Assembly (NCBI GenBank): GCA_018813065.1
Contig: JAHJCH010000009.1
Span: 1 to 56,198 of the forward strand
Source of the DNA: Myxococcota bacterium
GTDB taxonomy: Bacteria; Myxococcota_A; Bradymonadia; UBA7976; UBA1532
Direction: 5' to 3'
DNA length: 56,198 bases
This document shows, piece by piece, positions 43,133 to 51,233 of the stretch; position 1 is the first letter of the stretch; each line of letters opens with the position of its first letter. The position numbers and the translations under genes were made by a program. The notes below the pieces were generated by a model. It worked only from the letters and a program-made list of their open reading frames with translations. It was not told the DNA's origin and made no database searches.

Positions 43133-43666
43133 ATGCGGACAAGAGAGAGGCGTCGTCGAGGTGACGCCGTGATGAGCGCGCCTTGGGGCGGCCTGCTTTG
43201 GAGCGGCCTGCTTTGGAGCGGCCTATGGGGCTGCGTCACGGGGGCGCGCCCGACCTGCATTGGGGACATCGACTGCGTGGAGGGGCGCTGCGTCGAGGGC
43301 GCTTGCCAAGCCATCGACGCGCAAGTCACCGACAGCCAAGCGCCTGATCGAGCCGACAGCCAAGATCCCGACCAAGGTTTGGCGAGCAGCTGCCCTGAAC
43401 TTTCAAGTGAGCTTGTACACCCTGACGCGATTATATGCAGTATGCGTTATCAAGAACTCTGCATGTACGATATTAGCCCTGGTTACAATACTCTTATAGA
43501 TGATTGTGAGTACTTTTGCGAACTTATAAATTTATACTGTTATGCTTTCTTACCTTGGCATGTAAACGCGTGCTCATTGAACGGCGTGAGTGATATGCGA
43601 GAGTTTGATGACTGCTGGTCCGACTGGAGTGGGCAGGGCGGTCGCTGCTTTTGTGTTTCTGATTAA
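43133..43666 (+). CDS. Cys-rich lipoprotein of unknown function with mosaic composition
   Basis: The 177-residue precursor starts at ATG 43133 behind AAAGGAG (43120-43126). Its signal peptide contains a doubled LLWSG unit (an exact 15-base tandem repeat near 43190) and ends LWGC. Then come CIGDIDCVEGRCVEGAC, a common short Cys cluster in myxobacterial surface proteins, and an Asp/Ser/Gln linker. From about base 43420 composition turns AT-rich and the protein becomes a second Cys-rich domain (CSMRYQELCMYD, CEYFCELINLYCY, CWSDWS, CFCVSD). The two halves may have different origins. Disulfide-bonded surface lipoprotein is the best description; no family is recognised. Confidence 0.75.
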   Translation: MRTRERRRRGDAVMSAPWGGLLWSGLLWSGLWGCVTGARPTCIGDIDCVEGRCVEGACQAIDAQVTDSQAPDRADSQDPDQGLASSCPELSSELVHPDAIICSMRYQELCMYDISPGYNTLIDDCEYFCELINLYCYAFLPWHVNACSLNGVSDMREFDDCWSDWSGQGGRCFCVSD

Positions 43667-43753
43667 GATATAGAGAAATAGGATGGATGATATCTTTCGT
43701 CCTAAGCAGCCTCGAAACTGGGTATGGGTTTTGATGGACACAGATCCAAACGA

Positions 43754-44413
43754 TTAGCCTTTTGGCGCAGCGGGTATGCCAAAAAAGTCTTCTGCATATC
43801 GAATGACATCTTTAATCAGATGATCAATGGTCCTTGTCTTCATTAAATCATCGTCCTGTCTTGACTCAACGCCCCGTGAGCAAGCGCAGCTGGAGAAAAG
43901 TGTTTTAAAGTAACTATTTACCATCTCCCTCGCCTGAGCATGATACGGATCGGACTCCATACTCGCAGAAGCATCCTCTTCACTTAGCCTTAAAATATGT
44001 TCTTTTAAGCTAAACAAAAGCCTTACTGACAAAAAACCATCAAATTCAGAGTTAATTGTCTCCCTTGACTTAGCTATACCCCTTTTTTCGCAAATAGAAC
44101 ATACCCTTAGGACAAAAGATTGATTTAAAAAATGTATTTTTTCGTAATATGCATCCAAAGCTTCTGAATCAATCTCGCCCGAGAGCCTAAATTTGTAATG
44201 ATCTCCAGCAATGTCATAAGCGACGAAGCCAAGACCTTGATCAATGCTGTGCTCAGAGATCGCAGGGAAATGAGAGAGCAGCTCACAATGGCGCTTGAAA
44301 GTAGACCGAATCTCTCGGATAAAGCGCGTGAGTTGATCTTTAGGGCGGACAACAGGCGTGATCACCCCGCTGTCTTTGTGGGGCTGCTCACCGCGAGGTC
44401 TATTACTCATCAT
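43754..44413 (-). CDS. AT-rich hypothetical protein
   Basis: The 219-residue product starts at ATG 44413 (or 44410); no strong ribosome site is visible. It is soluble and mixed alpha/beta, with CSICEKRGIAKS and CACSRG as possible metal sites, and helical segments such as EHILRLSEEDASASM. I do not recognise the family. Composition is much lower in GC than the flanking genes, suggesting recent transfer. It is convergent with the Cys-rich lipoprotein. It is more likely real than the plus-strand frame from 44198, which crosses it in a poor reading. Confidence 0.62.
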   Translation of the reverse strand: MMSNRPRGEQPHKDSGVITPVVRPKDQLTRFIREIRSTFKRHCELLSHFPAISEHSIDQGLGFVAYDIAGDHYKFRLSGEIDSEALDAYYEKIHFLNQSFVLRVCSICEKRGIAKSRETINSEFDGFLSVRLLFSLKEHILRLSEEDASASMESDPYHAQAREMVNSYFKTLFSSCACSRGVESRQDDDLMKTRTIDHLIKDVIRYAEDFFGIPAAPKG

Positions 44414-44440
44414 GATCTGCTCGTGTCTAAAAAATTAGCG

Positions 44441-44507
44441 TGGGGACAGGTCCCCAGATGCCTTAGGTGGATGCACTGTGGCACATTTTTTTGTGATTTT
44501 AAATCAC
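44441..44507. other. Two palindromes upstream of the U32 gene
   Basis: TGGGGAC-AG-GTCCCCA (44441-44456) is a seven-base perfect hairpin, and GTGATTTTAAATCAC (44493-44507) is a 15-base palindrome. They lie in the 234-base gap between the AT-rich hypothetical gene and the U32 gene. From memory, GGGGACAGGTC-type palindromes occur as dispersed repeats near REP-associated transposases in other bacteria; no transposase is present here. Confidence 0.55.
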
Positions 44508-44647
44508 TTTTCAGTTTGCAATTGAGGACAAACTTTCAGGTAAGCGTGGGCGACGATGAAATCATCAATCAGCGCCCGCGCGCATCCCCCTTTACCCGCC
44601 TCGCCCCATCGCGCACTCTCCCCGCTCAATCGACACCTCAAGCTCAA

Positions 44648-47290
44648 ATGACCACGACACCACAACGACCTGAGATCCTCGCCCCCGCTGGAGACACCGA
44701 CGCGCTGCGCGCCGCGCTGGCGGCGGGGGCCGACGCCGTCTACTTCGGCCTCGCCGACGGCTTTAACGCCCGCGCCAAGGCCAGCGGGGTGCCCCTCGCC
44801 GAGCTGGCCGACTACGTAAAGCGCATCCACCACGCTGGCGCGCGGGCTTACCTCACGCTCAACACCCTGATCTTTGATCCAGAGCTGGAGGCCATCGAGG
44901 CGCTGCTGCCCAAGATCGCCGAGGCGGGGATCGACGCGCTGATCATCCAAGACCCCGCCGTCGCCCGCCTGGCCCAAGCCATCTGCCCCACGCTGGAGCT
45001 GCACGCCAGCACGCAGATGACGATCTCCAGCGCCGAAGGGATCCGCTTCGCCCAAGGGCTCGGCGCGCGCCGGATCGTGGTCCCCAGGGAGCTTTCGGTC
45101 AAAGAGATCCAGCGGCTCAAGGCCCAGACCGACGTGGAGCTTGAGGTCTTTATCCACGGCGCGCTGTGCGTCTCTTGGAGCGGGCAGTGCCTCACCAGCG
45201 AGGCTTGGGGGGGGCGCAGCGCCAACCGGGGCCAGTGCGCCCAGTCCTGCCGGATGCCCTACCAGCTCTACGTCGATGGCCAAGCCCGCCCGTTGGGCGA
45301 GGTGCGCTACCTCCTCAGCCCCAAGGATCTGGCGGGGGTGCGCGCCGTCGAGCCGCTCATCGAGGCGGGCGTGCGCAGCTTCAAGATCGAGGGCCGCTAC
45401 AAAGGCCCCGCCTACGTCATCAGCACCACGCTGGCCTACCGGCGGTGGATCAGCGCCGCGCTGCGGCCGGGTGGCCCCACCGAGGCGGATCGCGCGCGCC
45501 TCGCCGACGACCTCACCGACATGGCCCTGATCTTCTCTCGCGGCTTCTCCGACGGCTTCTTAGGCGGCGACGATCATCAACACTTGGTGGAGGGCCGCTT
45601 CCCCAAGCATCGCGGCGTCCTGCTGGGCGAAGTCACACGCGTCGCCCGCCACGGCGTTGAGATCATCCACGCCGCGCGGCCGCGCACGGGCGGGCTGGGG
45701 CTCGGCGAGGGGCGCACCGCGCCCCAAGGTCAGCGCGGCGTCGCCTTGCCCGTGCTGGGCGGCTCACCGACGGACGCGACGGGGGCCGCCGCCGCGCCGC
45801 TGAGGCCCAAGCCGGGGATGGGCGTCGTCTTTGACGCGGGCCACCCCGAGGATCAAGCCGAGCCGGGCGGCCCGATCTTCAAGGTCAGCGCCCGCCCAGA
45901 CGGCTGGCGGCTGGACTTCGGCCAGCCAGGCCCCGATCTGACGCGGGTCAAGCCTGGGGATCTCGTCTGGGTCACGGGCGATCCGGCCTTGGAGCGGCGC
46001 GCGCGCAAGATCGCCGAGGCGCAGATCCAGGGTCAGATCCCCCTCAAGCTGTGGATCTCGGGGCGAGCGGGCGCGCCGCTCCACGTCGAGGCCAGCGCGG
46101 CGGGTCAGCGCGCCCAGATCAGCTCCGATCAGCCGTTGACGCCCGCCTTGGGCGAGGGGCTCACTCGCGCGCTCCTGCAAGAGAAGCTCGGCGCCTTGGG
46201 CCAAAGCCCCTTTCAGCTGCTCGATCTCAACGCCAGCGCCCTCGCGCCGGGGCTCCACCTGCCTGTCTCCGCCCTCAAGCAGCTGCGCAGGCGCCTCACC
46301 GCCGATCTCAGCGCGCGGATCGACGCCCATCGAGGCCATGAGATCAGCGCGCGAGCGCCGCTCAAGGGCCTGCGCGCCCAAGCCCAGGCCCGCGCGGCGG
46401 CGTGTCCGACCTGGGGCGATGAGACGCCTCTGCTGATCCCCCTCTGCCGCGCCCCGGCGCACCTCGACGCGGTGATCGCGGCGGGGCTGGGCGAGGTCGA
46501 ATTGGACTGGATGGAGCGGGGTGGGCTGGAGCGCGCCGTCGAGCGCGCCCGCGCGGCGGGTTTGAGGGTCCACATCGCCACGCCGAGGGTGCAAAAGCCC
46601 GGCGAAGAGGGCTTTGATCGGCGGCTCGCCCGGCTGCGCCCCGACGGCGCGCTGATCCGCCACTGGGGCGCGCTGATGCACCTCCTGGAGACCCCCCAAG
46701 ATCAGCGCCCAGAGCTGCACGGCGACTTCTCCCTCAACGTCACCAACAGCCTCACCGCCGATCACCTCTTGGGGATGGGCCTCGACACGCTGACGCCCGC
46801 CCATGATCTCGACGCCGATCAGCTCTTCGCCCTCATCCAAGCCCAGCCCGCCGATCGGCTGACGGTCACGATCCACCAGCACATCCCCACCTTCCACACC
46901 GAGCATTGCGTCTACGCGCACACGCTCAGCAACGGCAGGGACATCCTCAGCTGCGGCAAGCCCTGCCTGGAGCACGAGATCGGGCTTCAAGACCATTTGG
47001 GGCGGATACACCCGGTGATCGTCGATCCCGCCTGCCGCAACACCGTCTACAACGCCCAAGCGCAGAGCGCCGCCGGGCTGATCCCTCGGCTGATCGAGGC
47101 GGGGGTCAAGCGGCTGCGGATCGAGCTTGTGCGCGAGGGCGGAGAGGAGGCGCTCAAGACCTTGAGGGGCTACCAAGCGCTGCTGAAGGGGGCGCTGGAC
47201 GCCTCAACGCTGATCAAGCAGTTGGGTCTACATGAGCAGTTTGGCGTGACGGCCATTCAGCGCGCTGCGGCGACGCCGAGGATCAGATGA
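44648..47290 (+). CDS. U32 family protein (RlhA/TrhP-like RNA hydroxylation enzyme)
   Basis: I start at ATG 44648; the open frame extends to 44198 but that part is antiparallel to another gene and not conserved. The 880-residue product opens PEILAPAGDTDALRAAL and carries the family signature EVFIHGALCVSWSGQCL followed by GGRSANRGQCAQSCR, whose cysteines bind the iron-sulfur cluster. The region after about residue 400 includes a DUF3656-like insert and a C-terminal U32-like half with further cysteines (CVYAHTLS, CGKPCLEHE, CRNTVYN). U32 proteins were called peptidases, but the E. coli members hydroxylate cytidine in 23S rRNA or uridine in tRNA. Length is near the long RlhA-type members. Confidence 0.9.
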   Translation: MTTTPQRPEILAPAGDTDALRAALAAGADAVYFGLADGFNARAKASGVPLAELADYVKRIHHAGARAYLTLNTLIFDPELEAIEALLPKIAEAGIDALIIQDPAVARLAQAICPTLELHASTQMTISSAEGIRFAQGLGARRIVVPRELSVKEIQRLKAQTDVELEVFIHGALCVSWSGQCLTSEAWGGRSANRGQCAQSCRMPYQLYVDGQARPLGEVRYLLSPKDLAGVRAVEPLIEAGVRSFKIEGRYKGPAYVISTTLAYRRWISAALRPGGPTEADRARLADDLTDMALIFSRGFSDGFLGGDDHQHLVEGRFPKHRGVLLGEVTRVARHGVEIIHAARPRTGGLGLGEGRTAPQGQRGVALPVLGGSPTDATGAAAAPLRPKPGMGVVFDAGHPEDQAEPGGPIFKVSARPDGWRLDFGQPGPDLTRVKPGDLVWVTGDPALERRARKIAEAQIQGQIPLKLWISGRAGAPLHVEASAAGQRAQISSDQPLTPALGEGLTRALLQEKLGALGQSPFQLLDLNASALAPGLHLPVSALKQLRRRLTADLSARIDAHRGHEISARAPLKGLRAQAQARAAACPTWGDETPLLIPLCRAPAHLDAVIAAGLGEVELDWMERGGLERAVERARAAGLRVHIATPRVQKPGEEGFDRRLARLRPDGALIRHWGALMHLLETPQDQRPELHGDFSLNVTNSLTADHLLGMGLDTLTPAHDLDADQLFALIQAQPADRLTVTIHQHIPTFHTEHCVYAHTLSNGRDILSCGKPCLEHEIGLQDHLGRIHPVIVDPACRNTVYNAQAQSAAGLIPRLIEAGVKRLRIELVREGGEEALKTLRGYQALLKGALDASTLIKQLGLHEQFGVTAIQRAAATPRIR

Positions 47291-47568
47291 GCGAAGATCT
47301 TGAGCAGCTCCGCGCGCAGATCGACCAGATCGACGATCAGCTCATCGCGCTCTTGGCCCACAGGCTGGAGATCGCCCGTCAGATGGGCCGCGCCAAGGCG
47401 CGCCTCGGCGCGCGCGGGGTTGATCCGGCCCGCGAGGCGCAGATCCTTGATCGGCTCAGCCAGGCCGCGCGCGCGCCAGAGGCCCTGGTGCGCGCGCTGT
47501 GGCCGCTCCTCTTTCAAGCGAGCTTGGAGGCCCAACGAGGCGATGAACCGGAGACGACCCATGATTAA
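47287..47568 (+). CDS. Chorismate mutase, AroQ type
   Basis: The 93-residue product is a stand-alone type II chorismate mutase domain. LEQLRAQIDQIDDQLIALLAHRLEIARQMGR gives the first active-site arginines, and AKARLGARGVDPAREAQIL the lysine and the DxxRE block. It converts chorismate to prephenate for phenylalanine and tyrosine. ATG 47287 overlaps the U32 stop by four bases, and the next gene begins eight bases before its stop, so it is translated from a shared transcript. Confidence 0.88.
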   Translation: MSEDLEQLRAQIDQIDDQLIALLAHRLEIARQMGRAKARLGARGVDPAREAQILDRLSQAARAPEALVRALWPLLFQASLEAQRGDEPETTHD

Positions 47569-48607
47569 GCCGCTGATTACGCTGATCGCCTTTGGGCTGG
47601 TGGCCTGCCAAAGCGAGGCGACGCCGGGCGATCAAGGGGGCGCGGTGGCGAGCCAAGACGCAGGACCAGCGCTCGATATGGCCTTAATTGCGCCCGATAT
47701 GGCCTTAATTGCGCCTGATATGGCCTTAATTACGCCCGATGCAACCTTAATTGAGCCTGAAGGCCCCGGACGAATCGGGATTGGTGGGCTCAGCGCGCCG
47801 AATCAGATCAGCGAAGCGATGGAGCGGGCGGGGCTGCGTTGGCGTGTCATCACGCCTCAATACGAACACAACGGCGCCCTCGACATCGAAGCTCAGCTTG
47901 AGGGGCTCGACTGCCTCCTTATGCCTGGCGGCGCGGACATTGATCCGGCGATGTACGGTGAGGCCCCGCATGAGAGTGTCCGGCTGATCAGCGAGGCGCG
48001 CGCGGCGCTGGACTTTGCGCTCATCCAAGGCGCCCTCGCGCGGGGGATGCCGATCTTGGGCATCTGCCTTGGCGCCCAGGAGTTGAGCGTGGCGCTGGGC
48101 GGCGGCCTCGTCCAAGACATCCCCAGCGAGATCGACGGCGCGCTCAACCACCGCGCGCGCCATGAGGTGCGCTTGGCGTCGGGCAGCCGATTGGCGGGGC
48201 TCTATGACGCGGAGGTGATCGAGGTCGTCAGCAACCATCATCAGGCCGTGGAGCCGGGCGAGGGTCTGGGCGCGGGGCTGAGCGTCAGCGCCTCAAGCGC
48301 CGACGGCGTGGTGGAGGCCATCGAGGGCGTCGCGCCAGGCGCCTTTTTGTTGGGGCTCCAGTACCACCCGGAGGCGGAGCTTGAGGAGAGCGTACATGAT
48401 GGGCTGTGGCGCGGCTTGGCGCAGGCGTGTGAGGCATATCGCGCGGCGCATCCGGGCCGCGCGGACTTCATCGAGGATCAGGGGGCGTGTCACAGCGATC
48501 TTGGCGCGGGGCGCTGCATCGACGTGGCGGTGTGCGCAGAGGAGGGCGGCCGCGCCTCGCCTGGCTACTGCCCCGGCGGCGTGGAGATCCAGTGCTGTGT
48601 GCGCTGA
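47561..48607 (+). CDS. Lipoprotein with class I amidotransferase-fold (peptidase C26-like) domain and C-terminal Cys-rich domain
   Basis: The start is ATG 47561 with GGAG upstream; the open frame from 47300 lies within the chorismate mutase gene. The 348-residue precursor has a lipobox FGLVACQS and a linker of four Asp-Met-Ala-Leu-Ile-x-Pro repeats. From about residue 67, GIGGLSAPNQISEAM starts a gamma-glutamyl hydrolase fold with LLMPGGADIDPAMYG, the nucleophile in GICLGAQELS and the His/Glu in LQYHPEAE. The last 45 residues form a Cys domain, CHSDLGAGRCIDVAVC...GYCPGGVEIQCCVR, known as an add-on in secreted hydrolases. Family members such as PuuD are cytoplasmic, so a surface form may attack gamma-glutamyl bonds outside, for instance in peptidoglycan-derived peptides (inference). 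Confidence 0.85.
   Translation: MIKPLITLIAFGLVACQSEATPGDQGGAVASQDAGPALDMALIAPDMALIAPDMALITPDATLIEPEGPGRIGIGGLSAPNQISEAMERAGLRWRVITPQYEHNGALDIEAQLEGLDCLLMPGGADIDPAMYGEAPHESVRLISEARAALDFALIQGALARGMPILGICLGAQELSVALGGGLVQDIPSEIDGALNHRARHEVRLASGSRLAGLYDAEVIEVVSNHHQAVEPGEGLGAGLSVSASSADGVVEAIEGVAPGAFLLGLQYHPEAELEESVHDGLWRGLAQACEAYRAAHPGRADFIEDQGACHSDLGAGRCIDVAVCAEEGGRASPGYCPGGVEIQCCVR
47675..47758 (+). repeat. Four 21-base tandem units in the lipoprotein linker
   Basis: Units at 47675-47695, 47696-47716, 47717-47737 and 47738-47758 follow GATATGGCCTTAATTGCGCC plus one base; the last is diverged. Each encodes Asp-Met-Ala-Leu-Ile-Ala-Pro or a variant, making the spacer between lipid anchor and enzyme. 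Length polymorphism is likely. Confidence 0.92.
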
Positions 48608-48645
48608 GTGTTTTTATAGATCATTTGTAAATAAGGTAAATCTAG

Positions 48646-49734
48646 ATGCTATTTCAAGAAATAAAGAGATGTAATCATTTAATAAAAGAATATAAAGGCC
48701 AACAAATCACTGAACAGGATACAAAAAACGCGATTATTGAGCCAATTCTGGCGTCTTTAGGTTGGCCAAAACAAGATTTAACACGTGTGCGTGCTGAATA
48801 TCGACATACGGCGGGTGATAACCCCGTTGATTATGCGCTCTTTGATGAAGGAACACCTCAAGTATTCTTAGAGGCAAAAGCCTTAGATAAAGACCTTGAT
48901 GACCGCAAAAGCACTTTACAGACAATCCATTATGCAAACGCAGCCAATGTCGAATGGGCTTTGTTAACGAATGGCGCGCGTTGGATTTTATACGCGGTCT
49001 TTGAGCGCCGTGATTTAGCGGAGCGCAAAGTCTTTGATGTCACTCTTGATGATCCAAACGTGGAGGACTGGCTTGGCTTGATTCTGCCCGCGCGGGTCAA
49101 GGAGGGCCGCCTGCGCCGTGTGCGCGCGCTGCTCTCCGCTGAGGCGCAGGTCCACGCCACGCTGCGGACGCTCATCGACGCGCGTGATGATGGCTTGATC
49201 GAGCTGCTCGCCAAGCGCACTGGGCTGGAGAGCAGCGCGATCGCCACAGCGCTGGGGGCGCTGAAGGTCCACGTCGAGCGCGCGGCGCTGCGGGAGGTCG
49301 TGCGCGTCGCCGATCGAGCCTCTGCGGAGGCGCGCGCGCCACAGGCCGCGCCGCCAGCCTCTTCACCCTCACTCAGCGCCGCGTCCGCAGCACCAACGGG
49401 CCGTGCCTTGGGTGTGCCTCCTGTGGGCATCAAGCCTAAGCGTCTATGGCTTAACAATCAATCTTGGGAAGTCAACAGCTGGAAAGATCTATTGATCAAA
49501 GGGCTAGAGGCCATCGCTCGCCAAAAACCAACAGATTTTGATCATTTATTTGACACTTCAACATTTAAAGGACGAAGAAGATTGCACTTAAGTCGTGATT
49601 CTGATGGTATGATTTCACCAAAGCCTGTAAATGGTGGATATGTCGAGTCAAATCAATCAGCAGCCAGCATAATTATATTAATGAATCGAGTTTTATCAAA
49701 AATCGCGCCAGAGATATCCGCGCGTTGGGAGTAA
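48646..49734 (+). CDS. Solitary HsdR_N-type restriction endonuclease-like protein
   Basis: The 362-residue product starts at ATG 48646. The N-terminal 150 residues match the type I restriction R-subunit nuclease domain: TEQDTKNAIIEPILASLGW, then NPVDYALFDEGTPQVFLEAKAL, which supplies the Asp and Glu-x-Lys of a PD-(D/E)xK site, and LLTNGARWILYAVF. The middle is a charged helical part, and the C-terminal 90 residues form a separate domain (KRLWLNNQSWEVNSWKDLL). There is no helicase, methylase or specificity subunit, so it is not a type I system. It may be a single-protein defence nuclease or a chromosomal housekeeping relative. GC content is low at both ends and high in the middle (about 49080-49440). 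Confidence 0.8.
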   Translation: MLFQEIKRCNHLIKEYKGQQITEQDTKNAIIEPILASLGWPKQDLTRVRAEYRHTAGDNPVDYALFDEGTPQVFLEAKALDKDLDDRKSTLQTIHYANAANVEWALLTNGARWILYAVFERRDLAERKVFDVTLDDPNVEDWLGLILPARVKEGRLRRVRALLSAEAQVHATLRTLIDARDDGLIELLAKRTGLESSAIATALGALKVHVERAALREVVRVADRASAEARAPQAAPPASSPSLSAASAAPTGRALGVPPVGIKPKRLWLNNQSWEVNSWKDLLIKGLEAIARQKPTDFDHLFDTSTFKGRRRLHLSRDSDGMISPKPVNGGYVESNQSAASIIILMNRVLSKIAPEISARWE

Positions 49735-49807
49735 AGCTCAATGAATTGAAAAAATAGACCCTTTTTCAGAAATTTATTCTTGTCAATCGAGCATCGAGGC
49801 TCCCAGT

Positions 49808-50038
49808 ATGGCGCAACCCACTCGCGAAAGCTTAGCGCCCATGACCGATCTCAGCACCCCAAAGCCGCCGAATTTCACCTTCCATCCCCCCAGATCCGTG
49901 GGCATCGCGACCTTTATGGGCTCGCCCATCGCGGGTGGCGCGCTGATGGCTCTCAATGAGCGGCGGCTGGAGCGCAGCGCTGGCGCGCGGACCTTCCTCT
50001 TCGGCGCTATCAAATGTTCATTTCTATCTTTGTTTTGA
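49808..50038 (+). pseudogene. 5' remnant of a small membrane-protein gene
   Basis: The 76-codon frame begins MAQPTRES and contains PPRSVGIATFMGSPIAGGAL followed by MALNERRLERSAGARTFLFG. From memory, this resembles the start of a family of roughly 200-residue membrane proteins in which a G-x-P-x-AGG segment begins the first hydrophobic stretch. After base 50010 the sequence becomes AT-rich and the frame stops within ten codons, so the rest seems lost. A short functional peptide is possible but less likely. Confidence 0.5.
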
Positions 50039-50117
50039 TTATTTCAATAGAAAATAAATTCAACTAATAAAAAAATCTTAAAACAAGCAACAATGCGCAC
50101 GATAGGGTAGGTGATGA

Positions 50118-51233
50118 ATGATTCAAGGCCCCTTTGAGAACGTTGGCTGGACCGTAGGGAGCCACTGCAACGCGCGCTGCCGTCACTGCTACAGCGAGCC
50201 CCAGCGGCGCGGCGCTAAGGCGGGGCTGACACGGGGCGAGATCGACCACATCATCCAGCAGCTCAGCGGCTCGGGGGTGCGCAGCGTCAACCTCGGGGGC
50301 AACGAGCCCGCCTTCACCCACGGCCCCGATCTCCGCGCCTCATCGCTGCCTTACATCATCCTCAAGCTGCGTGAGGCGGGCCTGCTCGTGGGCTTGACCA
50401 CCAACGGGTTGAGCTTTGAGTGGCTGGAGGCGACGCACCCTGAGGCGCTGATGGCCCTCAACGACATCGACTTCTCCCTCGACGCCCCCGATGAGGCCAC
50501 CCACGACGCCCACCGCGGCGCGCGGCTCTATGGGCGAACGATCCAAGGGATCCGCCGCGCCCGCGCCCTGGGCCTAGACTGCGCGATCGCCCTCTGCGCG
50601 ATGAAGTTTAACTTCCAAGAAGGCCCCCTCCTTGAGCTCATTGATCTGGCGAAGGCGCTGGATTGTGAGCTGCGCGTCAACACGCTCAAGCCCATACACC
50701 CAAGCCTCAAGGCCGAGATGCCCTCACCCCAAGCGTTCTACGCGGGCTTCTCGCGCTTGCTGGCGCGCTGCCAGAGCGTCTCCTTGGGCGAGGCCTGCCT
50801 CAGCGCGCTGACCGGCGCCGGCGAGCGCGGCTGCCCCTGCGGCGTCACCTCATTTCGGGTGATGGGCAAGGACACCGCTGGCCGCGTCCCCGTCACCCCC
50901 TGCGTCTACTTGAGCGCGCTGGGGCAGGGCGATCTCCTCACCGAGCCCCTCGCCGAGATCCTCAGCCGCCCCACGTTCCAACGCCTCGCCCAACGCCGCG
51001 CGCGCCTCCCTCAAGCCTGCCGAGACGTAGACTGCCACCTCGCGGAGGTCTGCCGCGGAGGCTGCGCCGCGCGGGCGCTGCTCAGCGAAGGAGATCTCGA
51101 CGCCGCAGACCCATATTGCCCACGCCCGCTGCTCGAAGCGGGCCTCGATCTTGGCCTGCCACAGATCGAGCTTGAGGGCGCGACGCGGGTCCATGATCGT
51201 TACCTCTGCACATGGATCGGCCGCCCCAAATGA
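50118..51233 (+). CDS. Radical SAM/SPASM protein, first gene of a six-gene overlapping operon
   Basis: The 371-residue product begins at ATG 50118 after AGGTGATG. The radical SAM cluster motif is SHCNARCRHCYSEP near residue 16, followed by GGNEP and FSLDAPD. A SPASM-like C-terminus carries CPCG, PCVYLSAL, CRDVDCHLAEVCRGGCAAR and YCPRP, enough cysteines for auxiliary iron-sulfur clusters. Such enzymes modify ribosomal peptides, make quinone cofactors, or activate partner enzymes. It is followed by five genes with stop/start overlaps. No short precursor-peptide gene was recognised within 300 bases on either side. Its substrate is unknown. Confidence 0.87.
   Translation: MIQGPFENVGWTVGSHCNARCRHCYSEPQRRGAKAGLTRGEIDHIIQQLSGSGVRSVNLGGNEPAFTHGPDLRASSLPYIILKLREAGLLVGLTTNGLSFEWLEATHPEALMALNDIDFSLDAPDEATHDAHRGARLYGRTIQGIRRARALGLDCAIALCAMKFNFQEGPLLELIDLAKALDCELRVNTLKPIHPSLKAEMPSPQAFYAGFSRLLARCQSVSLGEACLSALTGAGERGCPCGVTSFRVMGKDTAGRVPVTPCVYLSALGQGDLLTEPLAEILSRPTFQRLAQRRARLPQACRDVDCHLAEVCRGGCAARALLSEGDLDAADPYCPRPLLEAGLDLGLPQIELEGATRVHDRYLCTWIGRPK

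Noticed and set aside
42889..43329. N-terminal extension of the PHP protein
   Set aside because: The extra 147 codons are Pro/Arg/Ser-rich, run antisense to the Cys-rich lipoprotein, and a GGAG-preceded TTG at 42888 gives a normal-length protein.
44198..44647. N-terminal extension of the U32 protein
   Set aside because: It covers AT-rich intergenic sequence and the antisense of another gene; homology begins right after ATG 44648.
45764..47176. 470-codon minus-strand open frame across the U32 gene
   Set aside because: It is antisense to the conserved U32 protein and has no recognisable domain.
48646..49734. Type I restriction-modification system
   Set aside because: Only the nuclease-like domain is found; there is no helicase region, hsdM or hsdS.
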